This document shows, piece by piece, positions 44,040 to 55,842 of a DNA stretch of 64,000 nt. The position numbers and the translations under genes were made by a program. This DNA comes from Elusimicrobiota bacterium (GTDB lineage Bacteria > Elusimicrobiota > Elusimicrobia > UBA1565), in assembly GCA_016196755.1 (NCBI GenBank), contig JACPXC010000045.1, forward strand, positions 140,893 to 204,892, given 5' to 3'. Within the stretch, counting starts at the first letter, position 1. Each line of letters starts with the position of its first letter. The notes under the pieces were generated by a model that saw nothing but the letters and a program-made list of their open reading frames with translations, was not told where the DNA came from and ran no database searches.

Positions 44040-44819
44040 CTAGCGGCCGAGCAGCAGCAGGATGACGGCCGCAAGCCCGACGCGGTAGACGGCGAAGCTC
44101 CCCATCCCGCGCTCCCCCAGCAGCTTGAGCAGACCGCGGATCGCGGCGATCCCCACCAGCCCCGAGGCGGCGATCCCGGCCCAGAACGCCGGCTCGCCCA
44201 GGAGCGGCAAGGCGTCCTTGGCCTTATGCAGGCCGGCCGCCGCGGTGATCGGCATGGCGAGCAAGAACGACAGCCGCGCCGCGCTGACCCGGTCAAATCC
44301 CAGGCCCAGGCCGGCCGTCATCGTGATCCCCGAACGCGACACGCCGGGGACCAGGGCCAGGGTCTGAGCCAAGCCGATGAGGAGGACGTCCTTGAGGGAG
44401 GCCGAGCCCACGCCGCGCTCCTTGCGCCCCGTCCGGTCCGCCCACCACAACAGCACGCCGAAGGCGGCCAAGGCGACGGCGATGCGGGCCGGGTCGCGGA
44501 AGACGGTCTCGATCCGGTGCTCGAGGATGAGGCCGGCCACGCCGGCCGGGAGCGTGCCGACCACCATGGCGTCGAACAGGCGCCGGCTCTCGGTGTCGGC
44601 GCGCCTCAGGCCGTCCTTGGCCAGGCTCCACCAGTCCCGCCAGAAGCAGGCGATGAGGGCGGCCAGGGTGCCCATGTGCAGGGCCACGTCGTAGGCCAGG
44701 CCCTGGTCGGCCCAGCCGAACAGGCGGGGGGCCAGCACCAGGTGGGCCGAGCTCGAGATCGGCAGGAACTCGGCCAGGCCTTGGATGGTCCCTAGGATGA
44801 CGGCTTGGGCTACGGTCAT
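44040..44819 (-). CDS. uppP: Undecaprenyl-diphosphate phosphatase
   Basis: 259 aa, seven or eight helices. BacA/UppP motifs: GLAEFLPISSSAHL with the catalytic-site Glu and Ser residues, and VPGVSRSGITM with the phosphate-binding SRSG. It recycles the lipid carrier for peptidoglycan and other glycans. Overlaps the upstream nagZ-like gene by 4 bp (ATGA), forming a cell-wall operon with M23 and NagZ. Confidence 0.95.
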   Translation of the reverse strand: MTVAQAVILGTIQGLAEFLPISSSAHLVLAPRLFGWADQGLAYDVALHMGTLAALIACFWRDWWSLAKDGLRRADTESRRLFDAMVVGTLPAGVAGLILEHRIETVFRDPARIAVALAAFGVLLWWADRTGRKERGVGSASLKDVLLIGLAQTLALVPGVSRSGITMTAGLGLGFDRVSAARLSFLLAMPITAAAGLHKAKDALPLLGEPAFWAGIAASGLVGIAAIRGLLKLLGERGMGSFAVYRVGLAAVILLLLGR

Positions 44820-45964
44820 GGGTCTTCCTCCGGCTCGTCGGGGTCGACGCCGCGCAGGCGCGACTTAAAGTGTTGGATGCGCAGGTTGGCCTCGACGAGC
44901 CGGCGGCGCGGCAGGCGGCCGCTCCGCACCGCCGAGACCAGGGCGGCGACTACGCGGCCGGCGGGCGAGGCGCGGCGCGAGCCTTGGACGTTGGAGAGGA
45001 TCAGCATGTCGGCGCCGGCGCCCACGGCGCGCACCGCGGCATCCTCGAGGGTGTAGGATGCCGAGACGGCCCCCATCTGCAGGTCGTCGGTCAGGACCAA
45101 GCCGTCGAAGCCCAGGTCCTCGCGCAGGAGGCCGGTGATCACCGCGCTCGAGACCGTGGCGATGTCGTCGGGGTCGAGGTTCGCGTTGTAGAGGTGGCCG
45201 AGCATCACGCAGTCGGCGACGTCGGCCTCGATGAGGATGCGGTAGGGCGCCAGCTCGAGGTCGGGCCGGGCGGTCTCGGTGACGTCGACGGCGCCTTTAT
45301 GGGAGTCGTCGCGGCTCGAGCCGTGCCCCGGGAAATGCTTGAGGCAGCTCAAGACCCCGGCGTCATAGAGTCCCTCGGCGAAGGCCCGGGCCTGGCGCGC
45401 GACGACGGCGGGGTCGTCCGAGAAGGCGCGCTTCCAGCGTCCTATGGCGGGGCTGTCGGGGTCTAAGGCCAGGTCGACGACCGGGGCCAGGTCCCAGTTG
45501 AGGCCGGTCTCGGCCATGGCCTCCCCGATGCGCCGGCCCGCGGCGCGCGCCCGCTCGGGCGAGCCGCGCCCGAGCTCGGCGGCGCTGGGCAGGTCCTCGA
45601 GGCCGGCCAGAGGGGCCAGGCGGTTGACGACGCCGCCCTCGACGTCGGCGGCCAGGAGCAAGGGCGGCGCCCCGCAGCGCCGGGCCAACTCCTGCAGGTC
45701 GCGGGTGAAGCGCGTCAGTTGGCTCCGCGAGCGGATGTTGCGCGGCCGTGCGCGGCCGCCGGTGTCGCGGTCGAAGAGGACTAGGCCGCCGACCTTGAGG
45801 CCGCAGACCAGCTTCTCGAAGGGCCCGCCCGGGACGGCGGCGTCGCCGGGGGCGCCGACCAGGAGCAGCGCGGCGGCCTGGCGCGAGAGCTCATCGGGGA
45901 CGGCGGTCAGGGTCCCGGTCGAGGCGAGGGCGGCGGCGGCGGCGGCTGAGACGATGAAGCTCAC
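44816..45964 (-). CDS. nagZ: Beta-N-acetylhexosaminidase, GH3 (NagZ-like)
   Basis: 382 aa, GTG start overlapping the M23 gene stop. GH3 motifs: ADVEGGVVNRL near the start of the barrel, CLKHFPGHGSSRDDSHKG (the KHFPGHG signature with the general acid/base His loop) and LVLTDDLQMGAVS (nucleophile Asp). NagZ removes N-acetylglucosamine from anhydromuropeptides in murein recycling. The short Ala-rich N-terminus could be an export signal, so location is uncertain. Genes around it support a murein role. Confidence 0.9.
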   Translation of the reverse strand: MSFIVSAAAAAALASTGTLTAVPDELSRQAAALLLVGAPGDAAVPGGPFEKLVCGLKVGGLVLFDRDTGGRARPRNIRSRSQLTRFTRDLQELARRCGAPPLLLAADVEGGVVNRLAPLAGLEDLPSAAELGRGSPERARAAGRRIGEAMAETGLNWDLAPVVDLALDPDSPAIGRWKRAFSDDPAVVARQARAFAEGLYDAGVLSCLKHFPGHGSSRDDSHKGAVDVTETARPDLELAPYRILIEADVADCVMLGHLYNANLDPDDIATVSSAVITGLLREDLGFDGLVLTDDLQMGAVSASYTLEDAAVRAVGAGADMLILSNVQGSRRASPAGRVVAALVSAVRSGRLPRRRLVEANLRIQHFKSRLRGVDPDEPEEDP

Positions 45965-47217
45965 CGCTTGGCCGCGGTGGTCGTCTCCAAGGCGGCCAGA
46001 CGCTTGGCCAACAGGGCCTGAAAGAGCGCGTTCTTGGCCCGGGGCACGGTCCGGGCGCGCTGGATCTTGAGGCCGAGGAAGTTGATGAACTTCCCGTCGC
46101 GCTCGATCTGGAAGTGCAGGTGCGGGCCGGTGGAGAGCCCGGTCGAGCCCACCGTGCCGATGACCTGGCCCTGGCGGACGTTCGCGCCGCGCCGCACGCC
46201 GATCGAGTTGAGGTGCCCGTAGAGCGTCTCGAAGGCGCCCGCGTGGCGGATCTCGACCACGTTGCCGTAGCCGCCCTTGCGGCCGGCGAAGACGACCCGG
46301 CCGGCCCCGATGCTGACCACCGGCGTGCCGCGGGGCGCGGCGTAGTCGATGCCGTGGTGCGGGCGCACGCGGCGCAGGATGGGGTGCCAGCGGCCCTTCG
46401 TGAAGGTGGAGGAGATGCGCCGGTAGTTGAGCGGGGCGCGCAGGAACATGCTCTCGAGCGCGTCGCCCTTGTGGTTGAAGAAGTCGCCCTCGAAGAGCAC
46501 CCCCACCTCGCGCCCGGCGACCTTGCCGTCGTAGAGCCCCGCCACCACCTCGCGGCCCCAGACCCGGCCGTCCGGCGTGCGTTCCTCCGCCCAGGACGCG
46601 GCGTAGCGGTCGCCGTCGCGAACCTCGGTCAGGAAATCGACGCTCCACTGGAAGACGTCGGCGAACTCGCTGATGACCTCGGCCGGCACGCCGTCGCGGC
46701 TCATCGACAGCCAGAGGTTTCCGCGGATGGCGCCGCGGACGCTGTGGAGCCGCGCGACGACCATCGGGTCGACGACCTTGCCCTCGTACTTCGTCCCGAC
46801 CTGCTTGATGACGATGCGCTTCTTGCCGCGGCGTATGGTCAGGTGCATGAAGGCGCCGGCGCTCGTCTTCTCGACGCGGAAGGAGTCTCCGCGGTGCTCG
46901 CGCCCCGTGCCGCCCAAGGGCTTGAGCGCGGCGAAGAGGGCGGCGGTCTCCTTGGCGTCGGAGCCCGACTCCTTGAGGGCCTCGCGCAGGGAGTCGGCGC
47001 CGAGGTCGTCCTCGAACACCGTGACCTGCTGGTAGGGCTGGTCGTAGAGCGCCGCGCGGATCTGGAGCGCGGCCTTGATCTTGAGGCCGGCCGAGAGCAG
47101 CAGGGCCGCGCAGCCGTAGAGCGCCAGGCGCCGCAAGACGGTCTGCCGCTCGGACGCTAGGTCCTGGAGGCGCCGCAAGGCCCTGTCGATATGGCGCTTC
47201 TCGATCACTGCTGACAT
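45961..47217 (-). CDS. Membrane-anchored M23 metallopeptidase
   Basis: 418 aa. One N-terminal membrane helix (LALYGCAALLLSAGLKI), an extended periplasmic region (~60-260), and a C-terminal M23 domain: HHGIDYAAPRGTPV, KGGYGNVVEIRH, YGHLNSI, GPHLHFQI. All metal ligands are present. It resembles MepM-type endopeptidases that open peptidoglycan for growth. A perfect TATAAT overlaps the ATG at 47217, and an in-frame GTG at 47208 lies 7 bases after it, so translation may in fact begin at 47208. First gene of the M23-nagZ-uppP operon. Confidence 0.88.
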   Translation of the reverse strand: MSAVIEKRHIDRALRRLQDLASERQTVLRRLALYGCAALLLSAGLKIKAALQIRAALYDQPYQQVTVFEDDLGADSLREALKESGSDAKETAALFAALKPLGGTGREHRGDSFRVEKTSAGAFMHLTIRRGKKRIVIKQVGTKYEGKVVDPMVVARLHSVRGAIRGNLWLSMSRDGVPAEVISEFADVFQWSVDFLTEVRDGDRYAASWAEERTPDGRVWGREVVAGLYDGKVAGREVGVLFEGDFFNHKGDALESMFLRAPLNYRRISSTFTKGRWHPILRRVRPHHGIDYAAPRGTPVVSIGAGRVVFAGRKGGYGNVVEIRHAGAFETLYGHLNSIGVRRGANVRQGQVIGTVGSTGLSTGPHLHFQIERDGKFINFLGLKIQRARTVPRAKNALFQALLAKRLAALETTTAAKR

Positions 47218-47368
47218 TATAGTGAATCGGGCCTCGGGTGAGAGTCTTACGGTCGGGAGCCGAGGATCCTTACAGGAACTAGGGCCCAACCCGGCGTAGG
47301 CCCAATGCCGCGACGCGGAGGGTCCTCCGGCGCAAGTCGCCGAGGAGCCATGCGGCTAACCTGTGCTC

Positions 47369-48564
47369 ATGCGCCGCGCGCTCTGCATAGTGGTCACGGC
47401 CGCCGCCACGGCTTCCGCCCAGCGGGTCGTCACGGCTCCCGTCGCTCCGGTTTCCGTCCTCCCCCTCCCGGGCCTGGCCATGCCCGTGGCGCCGACGCTG
47501 ACCTCTCCCGTGGCGCCGGCGGGCGTCTTGCCGGCCCTGCCGACCCTCGCTCCGGCGCTGGCGCTCCCCGCCGCGCTGTCGCTCGCTCAGCCCGCGGCCC
47601 GCGCTTTGGCGTTGCCGACGCCCGCCGTGCCCATGGCCGGCCCGGCCGGGGTCCCGAACGCCGTCGCCGAGCCCCTCTCGCCCGAGAGCCGTCACGCTCC
47701 GACGGCCAAGGCGGTGGCGGCGGCGGCGGCCCAGGCGGCGCCCGCGCTCGACCTCTCCGGCGGCGCGGCCGAACTGACGGCCCGGACCGCGTCGTTCTTC
47801 GACGGCTCGCAGGTCTTCCCGTCCCTGGTCGAGGCCGACGGCGTGGCCGGGTTCGTCCGCGAGCTCCAGGAGCCCTCTCGCCAGCTCCAGGCCATGGGAG
47901 TCAAGGGAACGGTCACCATCTACGGCTCGGCGCGCATCCCCTCGCGCGAGACCGCCCAGGCCCAGCTCTCCGCCGCGGTCGCGCTTCACGGCCGCCGCCC
48001 CAAGGACACGGTCGGCCGCGAGGCGGTCGCCGCGGGGCATGCCGCGCTGCGCGCTTCGCACTGGTATGAGGAAGCGCGCCGATTCGGACGGCTGGTCGCC
48101 AAGAACAGCGGCGGCGAGCTGGCCGTCGTCACCGGCGGCGGGCCGGGGATCATGGAAGGCGCCAACCGCGGCGCGTTCGAGGCCGGCGGCAAGAGCGTCG
48201 GCTACAACATCACTCTGCCGTTCGAGCAGAGCGCCAACCCGTGGATCACCCCGGGCCTGGGCTTCGAGTTCGAGTCCTTCGCCACGCGAAAGATGAACCT
48301 GCGCCACGGGGCGGTCGGGCTCGCCTATTTTCCCGGGGGCTACGGGACCTTCGACGAGCTCTTCGAGGTGCTGACGCTGATGCAGACCGGGAAGATGCCG
48401 CGCGTGCCGATCGTCCTCGTCGGGCAGAAGTCGTACTGGAAGAAGATCATCCAGTTCCGCGAGTTCGCCCACCAGGGGCTGATCTCGAAGGCCGACCTCG
48501 ACCTGTTCGTGTTCGCGGAGAACGCCGAGCAGGCTTGGGCGGCGATCGAAGCGGGCGCGAAGCG

Positions 48565-48568
<4 letters not shown>
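47369..48568 (+). CDS. Exported LOG-family protein with Ala/Pro leader and FDGS motif
   Basis: 399 aa. Signal peptide (ALCIVVTAAATASAQ), then about 120 residues of Ala/Pro/Val-rich leader, TARTASFFDGSQV at ~138-149, and a LOG/lysine-decarboxylase-like domain to the end. Catalytic motifs are GGGPGIMEGANRGA and FPGGYGTFDELFEV, the latter with the Glu and Arg-region of cytokinin/nucleotide 5'-monophosphate phosphoribohydrolases. Family members are normally cytoplasmic and 180-250 aa, so export is unusual. A TAACCT hexamer ends 6 bases before ATG. Its substrate outside the inner membrane is unknown. Confidence 0.82.
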
Positions 48569-49530
<962 letters not shown>

Positions 49531-49669
49531 GTTCCTAGTATGACCGCGGGCCGTTAAGCCCGTATTACGGCCCTGTTACCAGGTTGTTAACTACATAGAC
49601 GTCTACCCCCCCGGAAAAGTTCCATCCCGGGAGGAGCCTAATGCGATTGCTTATTGTTTTTTCAGCGTT

Positions 49670-50224
49670 TTAACGGAGGGGGCCGACGCCGATCTCGCGT
49701 AGGAGGTCGACCTCGGGGAGGGTCTGGGGAGCGTCGACTTCCTCGACCAGGACGACGGTCTCGTTGGACGCATCGCCGAGGCTGCCGTCGAAGATCGACT
49801 GGAGGCGGTTGGCGTCGGGCTTCTTGCCGTCGAGGCCGAAGCCCTTGCGGGCGCCGTCGATGGTCTTGGTGGGGGCCGAGGCCTGGATCCTGCTGGCCTC
49901 GCCTTCCACGCGCACGCGGCCGGAGAGGGTCGACTGTCCGGCGGCCAACGGCAGGGCGACGCCCGGAAGGGCGACGGCCACGGGCGCGGGCTGGGCCGCC
50001 ACCGCGACCGGGACGGCGTAGCGGTAGACCGGCAGGCCGGGCAGGCTGGGGACGGGCAGGGTGTAGACGTCGGGGCGCGGGAGGACCGACATCGGGGCAG
50101 GGACGCCGAGGACCGGAGTCCGCAGGATCGGCACGGTGACGCGGACCGGGGTGACGAACTGGGCCTGGGCGGAGACGGCAAAGAGGGTCAGGGCGGCGGC
50201 GGCGGCGATGATGCTCGTGTTCAT
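49670..50224 (-). CDS. Small exported protein with FDGS motif
   Basis: 184 aa. Signal peptide (IIAAAAALTLFAVSAQA), long Pro/Val-rich region to ~95, a segment KTIDGARKGFGLDG, then RLQSIFDGSLGD at ~141-150 and an acidic C-terminus. It carries the same leader style and FDG(S/A) motif as the LOG, PepSY and other exported proteins but has no catalytic domain after it. TACACT ends 9 bases before ATG. It may be the minimal form of this module. Confidence 0.6.
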   Translation of the reverse strand: MNTSIIAAAAALTLFAVSAQAQFVTPVRVTVPILRTPVLGVPAPMSVLPRPDVYTLPVPSLPGLPVYRYAVPVAVAAQPAPVAVALPGVALPLAAGQSTLSGRVRVEGEASRIQASAPTKTIDGARKGFGLDGKKPDANRLQSIFDGSLGDASNETVVLVEEVDAPQTLPEVDLLREIGVGPLR

Positions 50225-50307
50225 GATGGTGACAGTGTAGCTCTCGGCGCGGAAACCGCCGATGAGTCCCATCAACATCGCAGGTTGATAGCGGTCAAAG
50301 ACCCCGG

Positions 50308-53300
50308 TCAAGGCCTCCAGCGTGCCAAGAGCGAGCGGAAGATCACATGAGCGCCGTTGATGAGGGCGACCCACCAGATGCTCCCCGTCGCGAAATACAC
50401 GAAGGCCAAGACGTTGCCGAGCAGGAAGCGGTCCAGGAAGCCCTCGACGCCGGGGATCTTGGCATAACGCGCGAAGATGAAGGCGCTCGCCAGGGCCGCC
50501 GCGGTCACGGCGATCGGCGCCTGGAGAGGCAGCAGGCTCAACCACCACAAAAGACCGGTGAAGAGCCCCCACCGGAACAACTGCTCTTCAACGAAAGCGT
50601 TGAAAAGGCTGGCGGGCGCGGCGGCAAGCGCCGGACTCGTCGGCGCGTCTTTCGTCGCCGGGGAGCGCCGGCCGAGGGCGTAGGCGATGCCGGTCGCCGA
50701 GATCAAGGACACCACGCTCGTCAGGAGCGCGGTCCCCGCGCTCAAGCCCACGCCGCTCCAGCGGTCCAGGTTCTCCGTGAACCTGCCGAGCAGATAGGCG
50801 AACGCGGGCCAGCTGGCGGCCAGCGTCCCGATGGAGGCGCCCAGAACGACGGCCCGGCTCAGCCAGCCGGGCGCCGCGGCTGGGACGGGCTCGGATTCCG
50901 GTTCCGCGGCCGTCGCGGCCTCGGGCGCCGGTTTCTTGGCCGGCTTGAACCACTGATAGATCGAATAGCCGAGATAACCGACCACGCCGACGGGTGCCGC
51001 CGCCGTTTGGAGCTCCGCGCCGTAGGCGACGGTGAGCCATTGGACGGCAAAGAACGCCGGGACCAGGCCGGCCAGTCCCGCTAGCGCCCAGAAGACCTTG
51101 CTCCTCAAGAGCGTGCCGGCTTGCGCGAGGCTGCCCTTGATCGACCAGGCCGGCCGGGAGGACGCCACGCGGTCGCGGAGCAGGCGGCCGTCGCCGCTCC
51201 GAGCGCGTGCGCGGGCCCTGGAGCGGGCCCCGCTGAAGAACGCCGACACGTCGCTGAGCGCGCCAAGCGCCGTGTACTTAAGCCAGCGCAGAGGGAACAT
51301 CCCGAGCTGGACGGCGATCGCCCCGGCCATCCCCGCCACCGGGCTGTCCGCCTTCGCGGACGGCTTGGGTGCCGCCGGTTCCGAGCGGGCTTCCTCCGCC
51401 TTCGCGGGAACCGGCTTCTCGACGCGCTTCTTTTCTTCGGCTTTCGCGGCTTTAGCGGTCGCGGGCCGCTTCGCGAAGAGCGAGCTGGCAAGGCCGAGCC
51501 AAGTCTGCGACGGGATCCGATGCGCATCGAAGGCCTTTTGGATGCTGGCCACGACGTCGGCCTGCTGGGTCTTCGAGTCGAAGCCCCCCAGCCGCTCCAG
51601 CGCCTTCGCGGTGCCGGCCGCGTCCCCTTTGGCGGCCATCAGAAGGAGCTTGATGGGCCGCCAGACCAGTCCCCGCGTCTTGACCACGTTCCCGAGGTCG
51701 ATGAGGTGGAGGCCGGCGGCGTTGTGGAGGACGTTCTGGGGCTGCATGTCGGCGTGGGCTTCGCCGAAGAACATGAACTGGTTCACGTAGGCCTGGTTGT
51801 AGGCGGCGAGGTTCGCCTTGACCTGCTTGAAGCGGCTTCGCTGCGCGTCGTCAAGGGCGCCTTCGTCGACGCCGGCGACCTCTTTGGAGGATGTAAACGA
51901 GATCGCCAGGTACGGGAGCAGGGAGCGCAATATCTGCATGTACTGGGGACCGACGCGATACCGATACTCCTGCATGAGGGCGACCAGGATGTCCTTGACG
52001 GCGCCCAGCATCCGGCCCGCGCCGTCTTCGTCGGCCGCGTCGGATGCGTCGGCCGCCGAAGGCGCGGAAGGCCGCTCGGCCGAAGTCTTCGGCGCGGCGG
52101 TCTCCGTGTCGGGAGCCGTCTCCGGGGCCGCCGCGGCCGGCTCGGCGGCTTTCTTGGGGAACGCCGCCACCTGCGCGGCGAAGTTCGAGCCGCTGGCGTC
52201 GAGCACCTCGTCCATCGTTATGATCCTGGGACCCGAGAGCCGGCGGTAGGCGCGCGGCGCCGAGACGCCGCGATCGAACCGGAGGAGCGTGCGCCAGCGG
52301 ACCAGCCGGTCGAGCTCGGCCGGGAAGTCCGTCTCGGCTTGGAAGGTCTTACCCAGCTCCTCCAATTGATCGGAGAGGACATCCATGAGGAACGAGCCCT
52401 TCATCATCGACTTGACGAACCCGAGCAGGGCCCGGTTCACGCGCAGGTTCCAGGCCAACTCGTCTACGACGCTGCTCTTCTGGACCTTGATCACCACGGA
52501 CCGCAGCTTCCCGGAGCGCAGGCGGATCTTGGCGCGGTGGACCTGGGCCATCGAGGCCGACGCGAAGGGAGCGGGCTCGATCTCCACGAAGGCTTGGTCG
52601 GCCGGCATCCCGAGGTCTTCCGAGATGATGTCGTGGACCTGCTGGATCGGCATGTTCTTGGCAAGCTGGTCGTTGAGATGCTTGAAGGCCTCGGCGGTGC
52701 CTTTGCCGAAGAAATAGGAGAACGTGCTCACCGTCTGCAGGACCTTCGTATAGAACACTCCGAGGCGGTCGACCGACTTGAGCACCTGCGGGATGTAATC
52801 CTCGAAGAACGCCTTCTTGAGCGTGTCCAGGTCGATCCGCTCGCCGGCCTCGGAGGGAGCGGCGCCCGGTTCGATCGCGTCGGCGATCGGGAGGTTGAGA
52901 GACCCTATCTTGATCTCTTTGAGCTTGAGGACGTTCTTGGCCAGGGCCACGGTGGCGGCCGTGAGGGTGATGATGCCGATCACCTGGGAGGCCGCGTAGG
53001 TCATGTCCTTGGCCAGTTCCCCGGCCGTCGTGACCCTGGGCGCCAGCCCGTCGGTCGGAGTCGCCAGCGCGAAGATCTTTCCCTGCTCGACCTCCACCAG
53101 TTGGCGCACCAAGCCGAAGATCAGGCGCGCCTCGTCGGCGTCCGACTCCCCCTTGCTCGCGGCCTCAGCTCCCTCGGCCGGCGCTTCCTTGCGGAGCTCC
53201 GCAAGGCTCCCCGTCACCTTGTCCAAGACCGCTCCGCCGTGGTTCCCGATCATCCCTTTGAGGGAGCTCAGCACGGCCCCGGGGTCGCTGGCGATCAGGT

Positions 53301-54066
53301 CCTCGACTCGATCGAAGAACGTCGCCACGGCCGCCGATTTCTCGGAGTCGAGCAGCCGGGGGTCGCTGACAGTCTGGAACAGCTCCTTGGCCGCTAGCCC
53401 GAGCGGGGCCGGCTGGAGCGTGCTCCCCGTCGGCGCGGCTTTGGCCGCCGCCGAGTGGTCCGGAGCCACGGCGTCTGGCGCGGAGGCGGAGGAGGCGTCC
53501 TGCCAAGACTGCGCGCTCCGAACCATGGCTTCGACCTTGGCGAATTCCCGCTCGGAGACCCGCTCTCGGTATTGCCGCGACAGGGCCTCGATCCTAGGCT
53601 GCTGGTCCTCGGTCAAGTAGGCTTGGAACACGGACTGGAGCACCGCCAGCTTTTGAGCGTCCGCCAGGCTCCCTGGGTCGACGGCTCCGGACCGGGCTTC
53701 CGGCGGGGGCTCCTTGGCCAGAAGGACGGCGGCCGCGGCTTGGACCTGCTCGGCGATCAGGGCCTTGGCCCGCTGAGCGGCGGGGTCGCCGTTGTCGAGG
53801 CGGCTCAGGTCCGAAGGCAGCTCGTTTAGAGACGTCAGATCGGGGAGGCTGGAGCTAAAGAAGTCTCCCACCTTGGAAGCCCAGCTAGCGCCGAGCCCGG
53901 GGTTGGTCGGGATGCCCGGGGCGACGCCGACGCCGGGGCTCATCGGCACGCCGGCCGCCCGCATATTGGCGCCTATGACCTGCGCCGTCCCCGAGGCGGG
54001 CGCGACTACCATGCTAAGGCATAACGTCAGCCGGAAGATCTTTGAGGGGAGCGCGGGCTTGTTCAT
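50308..54066 (-). CDS. Exported ABC1/UbiB-like atypical kinase fused to CPBP (CAAX protease-like) membrane domain
   Basis: 1252 aa. Signal-like N-terminus (FRLTLCLSMVVAPASG), a helical region (~60-370), then an ABC1/UbiB domain (~400-850): FYTKVLQTVS where the family has KxGQ, FASASMAQVHRAKI (Ala-rich loop position), VVIKVQ (ATP-binding Lys), GEAHADMQPQNVL (HxDxxxxN catalytic motif) and LIDLGNV (metal Asp). An Ala-rich spacer leads to 6-8 membrane helices with FVEEQLFRWG, the EExxxR motif of CPBP intramembrane proteases, and ALINGAHVIF at the end. The combination in one exported chain is unusual. Roles may include lipid quinone handling or membrane-protein processing; not established. Confidence 0.8.
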   Translation of the reverse strand: MNKPALPSKIFRLTLCLSMVVAPASGTAQVIGANMRAAGVPMSPGVGVAPGIPTNPGLGASWASKVGDFFSSSLPDLTSLNELPSDLSRLDNGDPAAQRAKALIAEQVQAAAAVLLAKEPPPEARSGAVDPGSLADAQKLAVLQSVFQAYLTEDQQPRIEALSRQYRERVSEREFAKVEAMVRSAQSWQDASSASAPDAVAPDHSAAAKAAPTGSTLQPAPLGLAAKELFQTVSDPRLLDSEKSAAVATFFDRVEDLIASDPGAVLSSLKGMIGNHGGAVLDKVTGSLAELRKEAPAEGAEAASKGESDADEARLIFGLVRQLVEVEQGKIFALATPTDGLAPRVTTAGELAKDMTYAASQVIGIITLTAATVALAKNVLKLKEIKIGSLNLPIADAIEPGAAPSEAGERIDLDTLKKAFFEDYIPQVLKSVDRLGVFYTKVLQTVSTFSYFFGKGTAEAFKHLNDQLAKNMPIQQVHDIISEDLGMPADQAFVEIEPAPFASASMAQVHRAKIRLRSGKLRSVVIKVQKSSVVDELAWNLRVNRALLGFVKSMMKGSFLMDVLSDQLEELGKTFQAETDFPAELDRLVRWRTLLRFDRGVSAPRAYRRLSGPRIITMDEVLDASGSNFAAQVAAFPKKAAEPAAAAPETAPDTETAAPKTSAERPSAPSAADASDAADEDGAGRMLGAVKDILVALMQEYRYRVGPQYMQILRSLLPYLAISFTSSKEVAGVDEGALDDAQRSRFKQVKANLAAYNQAYVNQFMFFGEAHADMQPQNVLHNAAGLHLIDLGNVVKTRGLVWRPIKLLLMAAKGDAAGTAKALERLGGFDSKTQQADVVASIQKAFDAHRIPSQTWLGLASSLFAKRPATAKAAKAEEKKRVEKPVPAKAEEARSEPAAPKPSAKADSPVAGMAGAIAVQLGMFPLRWLKYTALGALSDVSAFFSGARSRARARARSGDGRLLRDRVASSRPAWSIKGSLAQAGTLLRSKVFWALAGLAGLVPAFFAVQWLTVAYGAELQTAAAPVGVVGYLGYSIYQWFKPAKKPAPEAATAAEPESEPVPAAAPGWLSRAVVLGASIGTLAASWPAFAYLLGRFTENLDRWSGVGLSAGTALLTSVVSLISATGIAYALGRRSPATKDAPTSPALAAAPASLFNAFVEEQLFRWGLFTGLLWWLSLLPLQAPIAVTAAALASAFIFARYAKIPGVEGFLDRFLLGNVLAFVYFATGSIWWVALINGAHVIFRSLLARWRP

Positions 54067-54203
54067 CTTTAAAGTATGACACCGACGCCCGTTCGATTCC
54101 TTGAGCCCTTAAGGCCTACGCGGGCTGAAAGAGGACCCACGCGGTCCCATGTCTTCGGCTCTGCATGTTGGAATCGCCGCCCGTTTTTTATAGCGTGACT
54201 TCC

Positions 54204-55835
<1,632 letters not shown>

Positions 55836-55842
55836 CACCCTC

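Noticed and set aside
49641..49673. Ten-codon ORF after a GGGAGGAG site, AT-rich, upstream of the convergent gene at 49670
   Set aside because: It has a ribosome-site-like sequence but is too short to support, has no clear promoter, and overlaps the end of a gene on the other strand.
54067..54203. CCTTAAGG near 54108 as a third copy of the CCTTAA element
   Set aside because: Only 8 bases match and the flanks differ from the two related copies.
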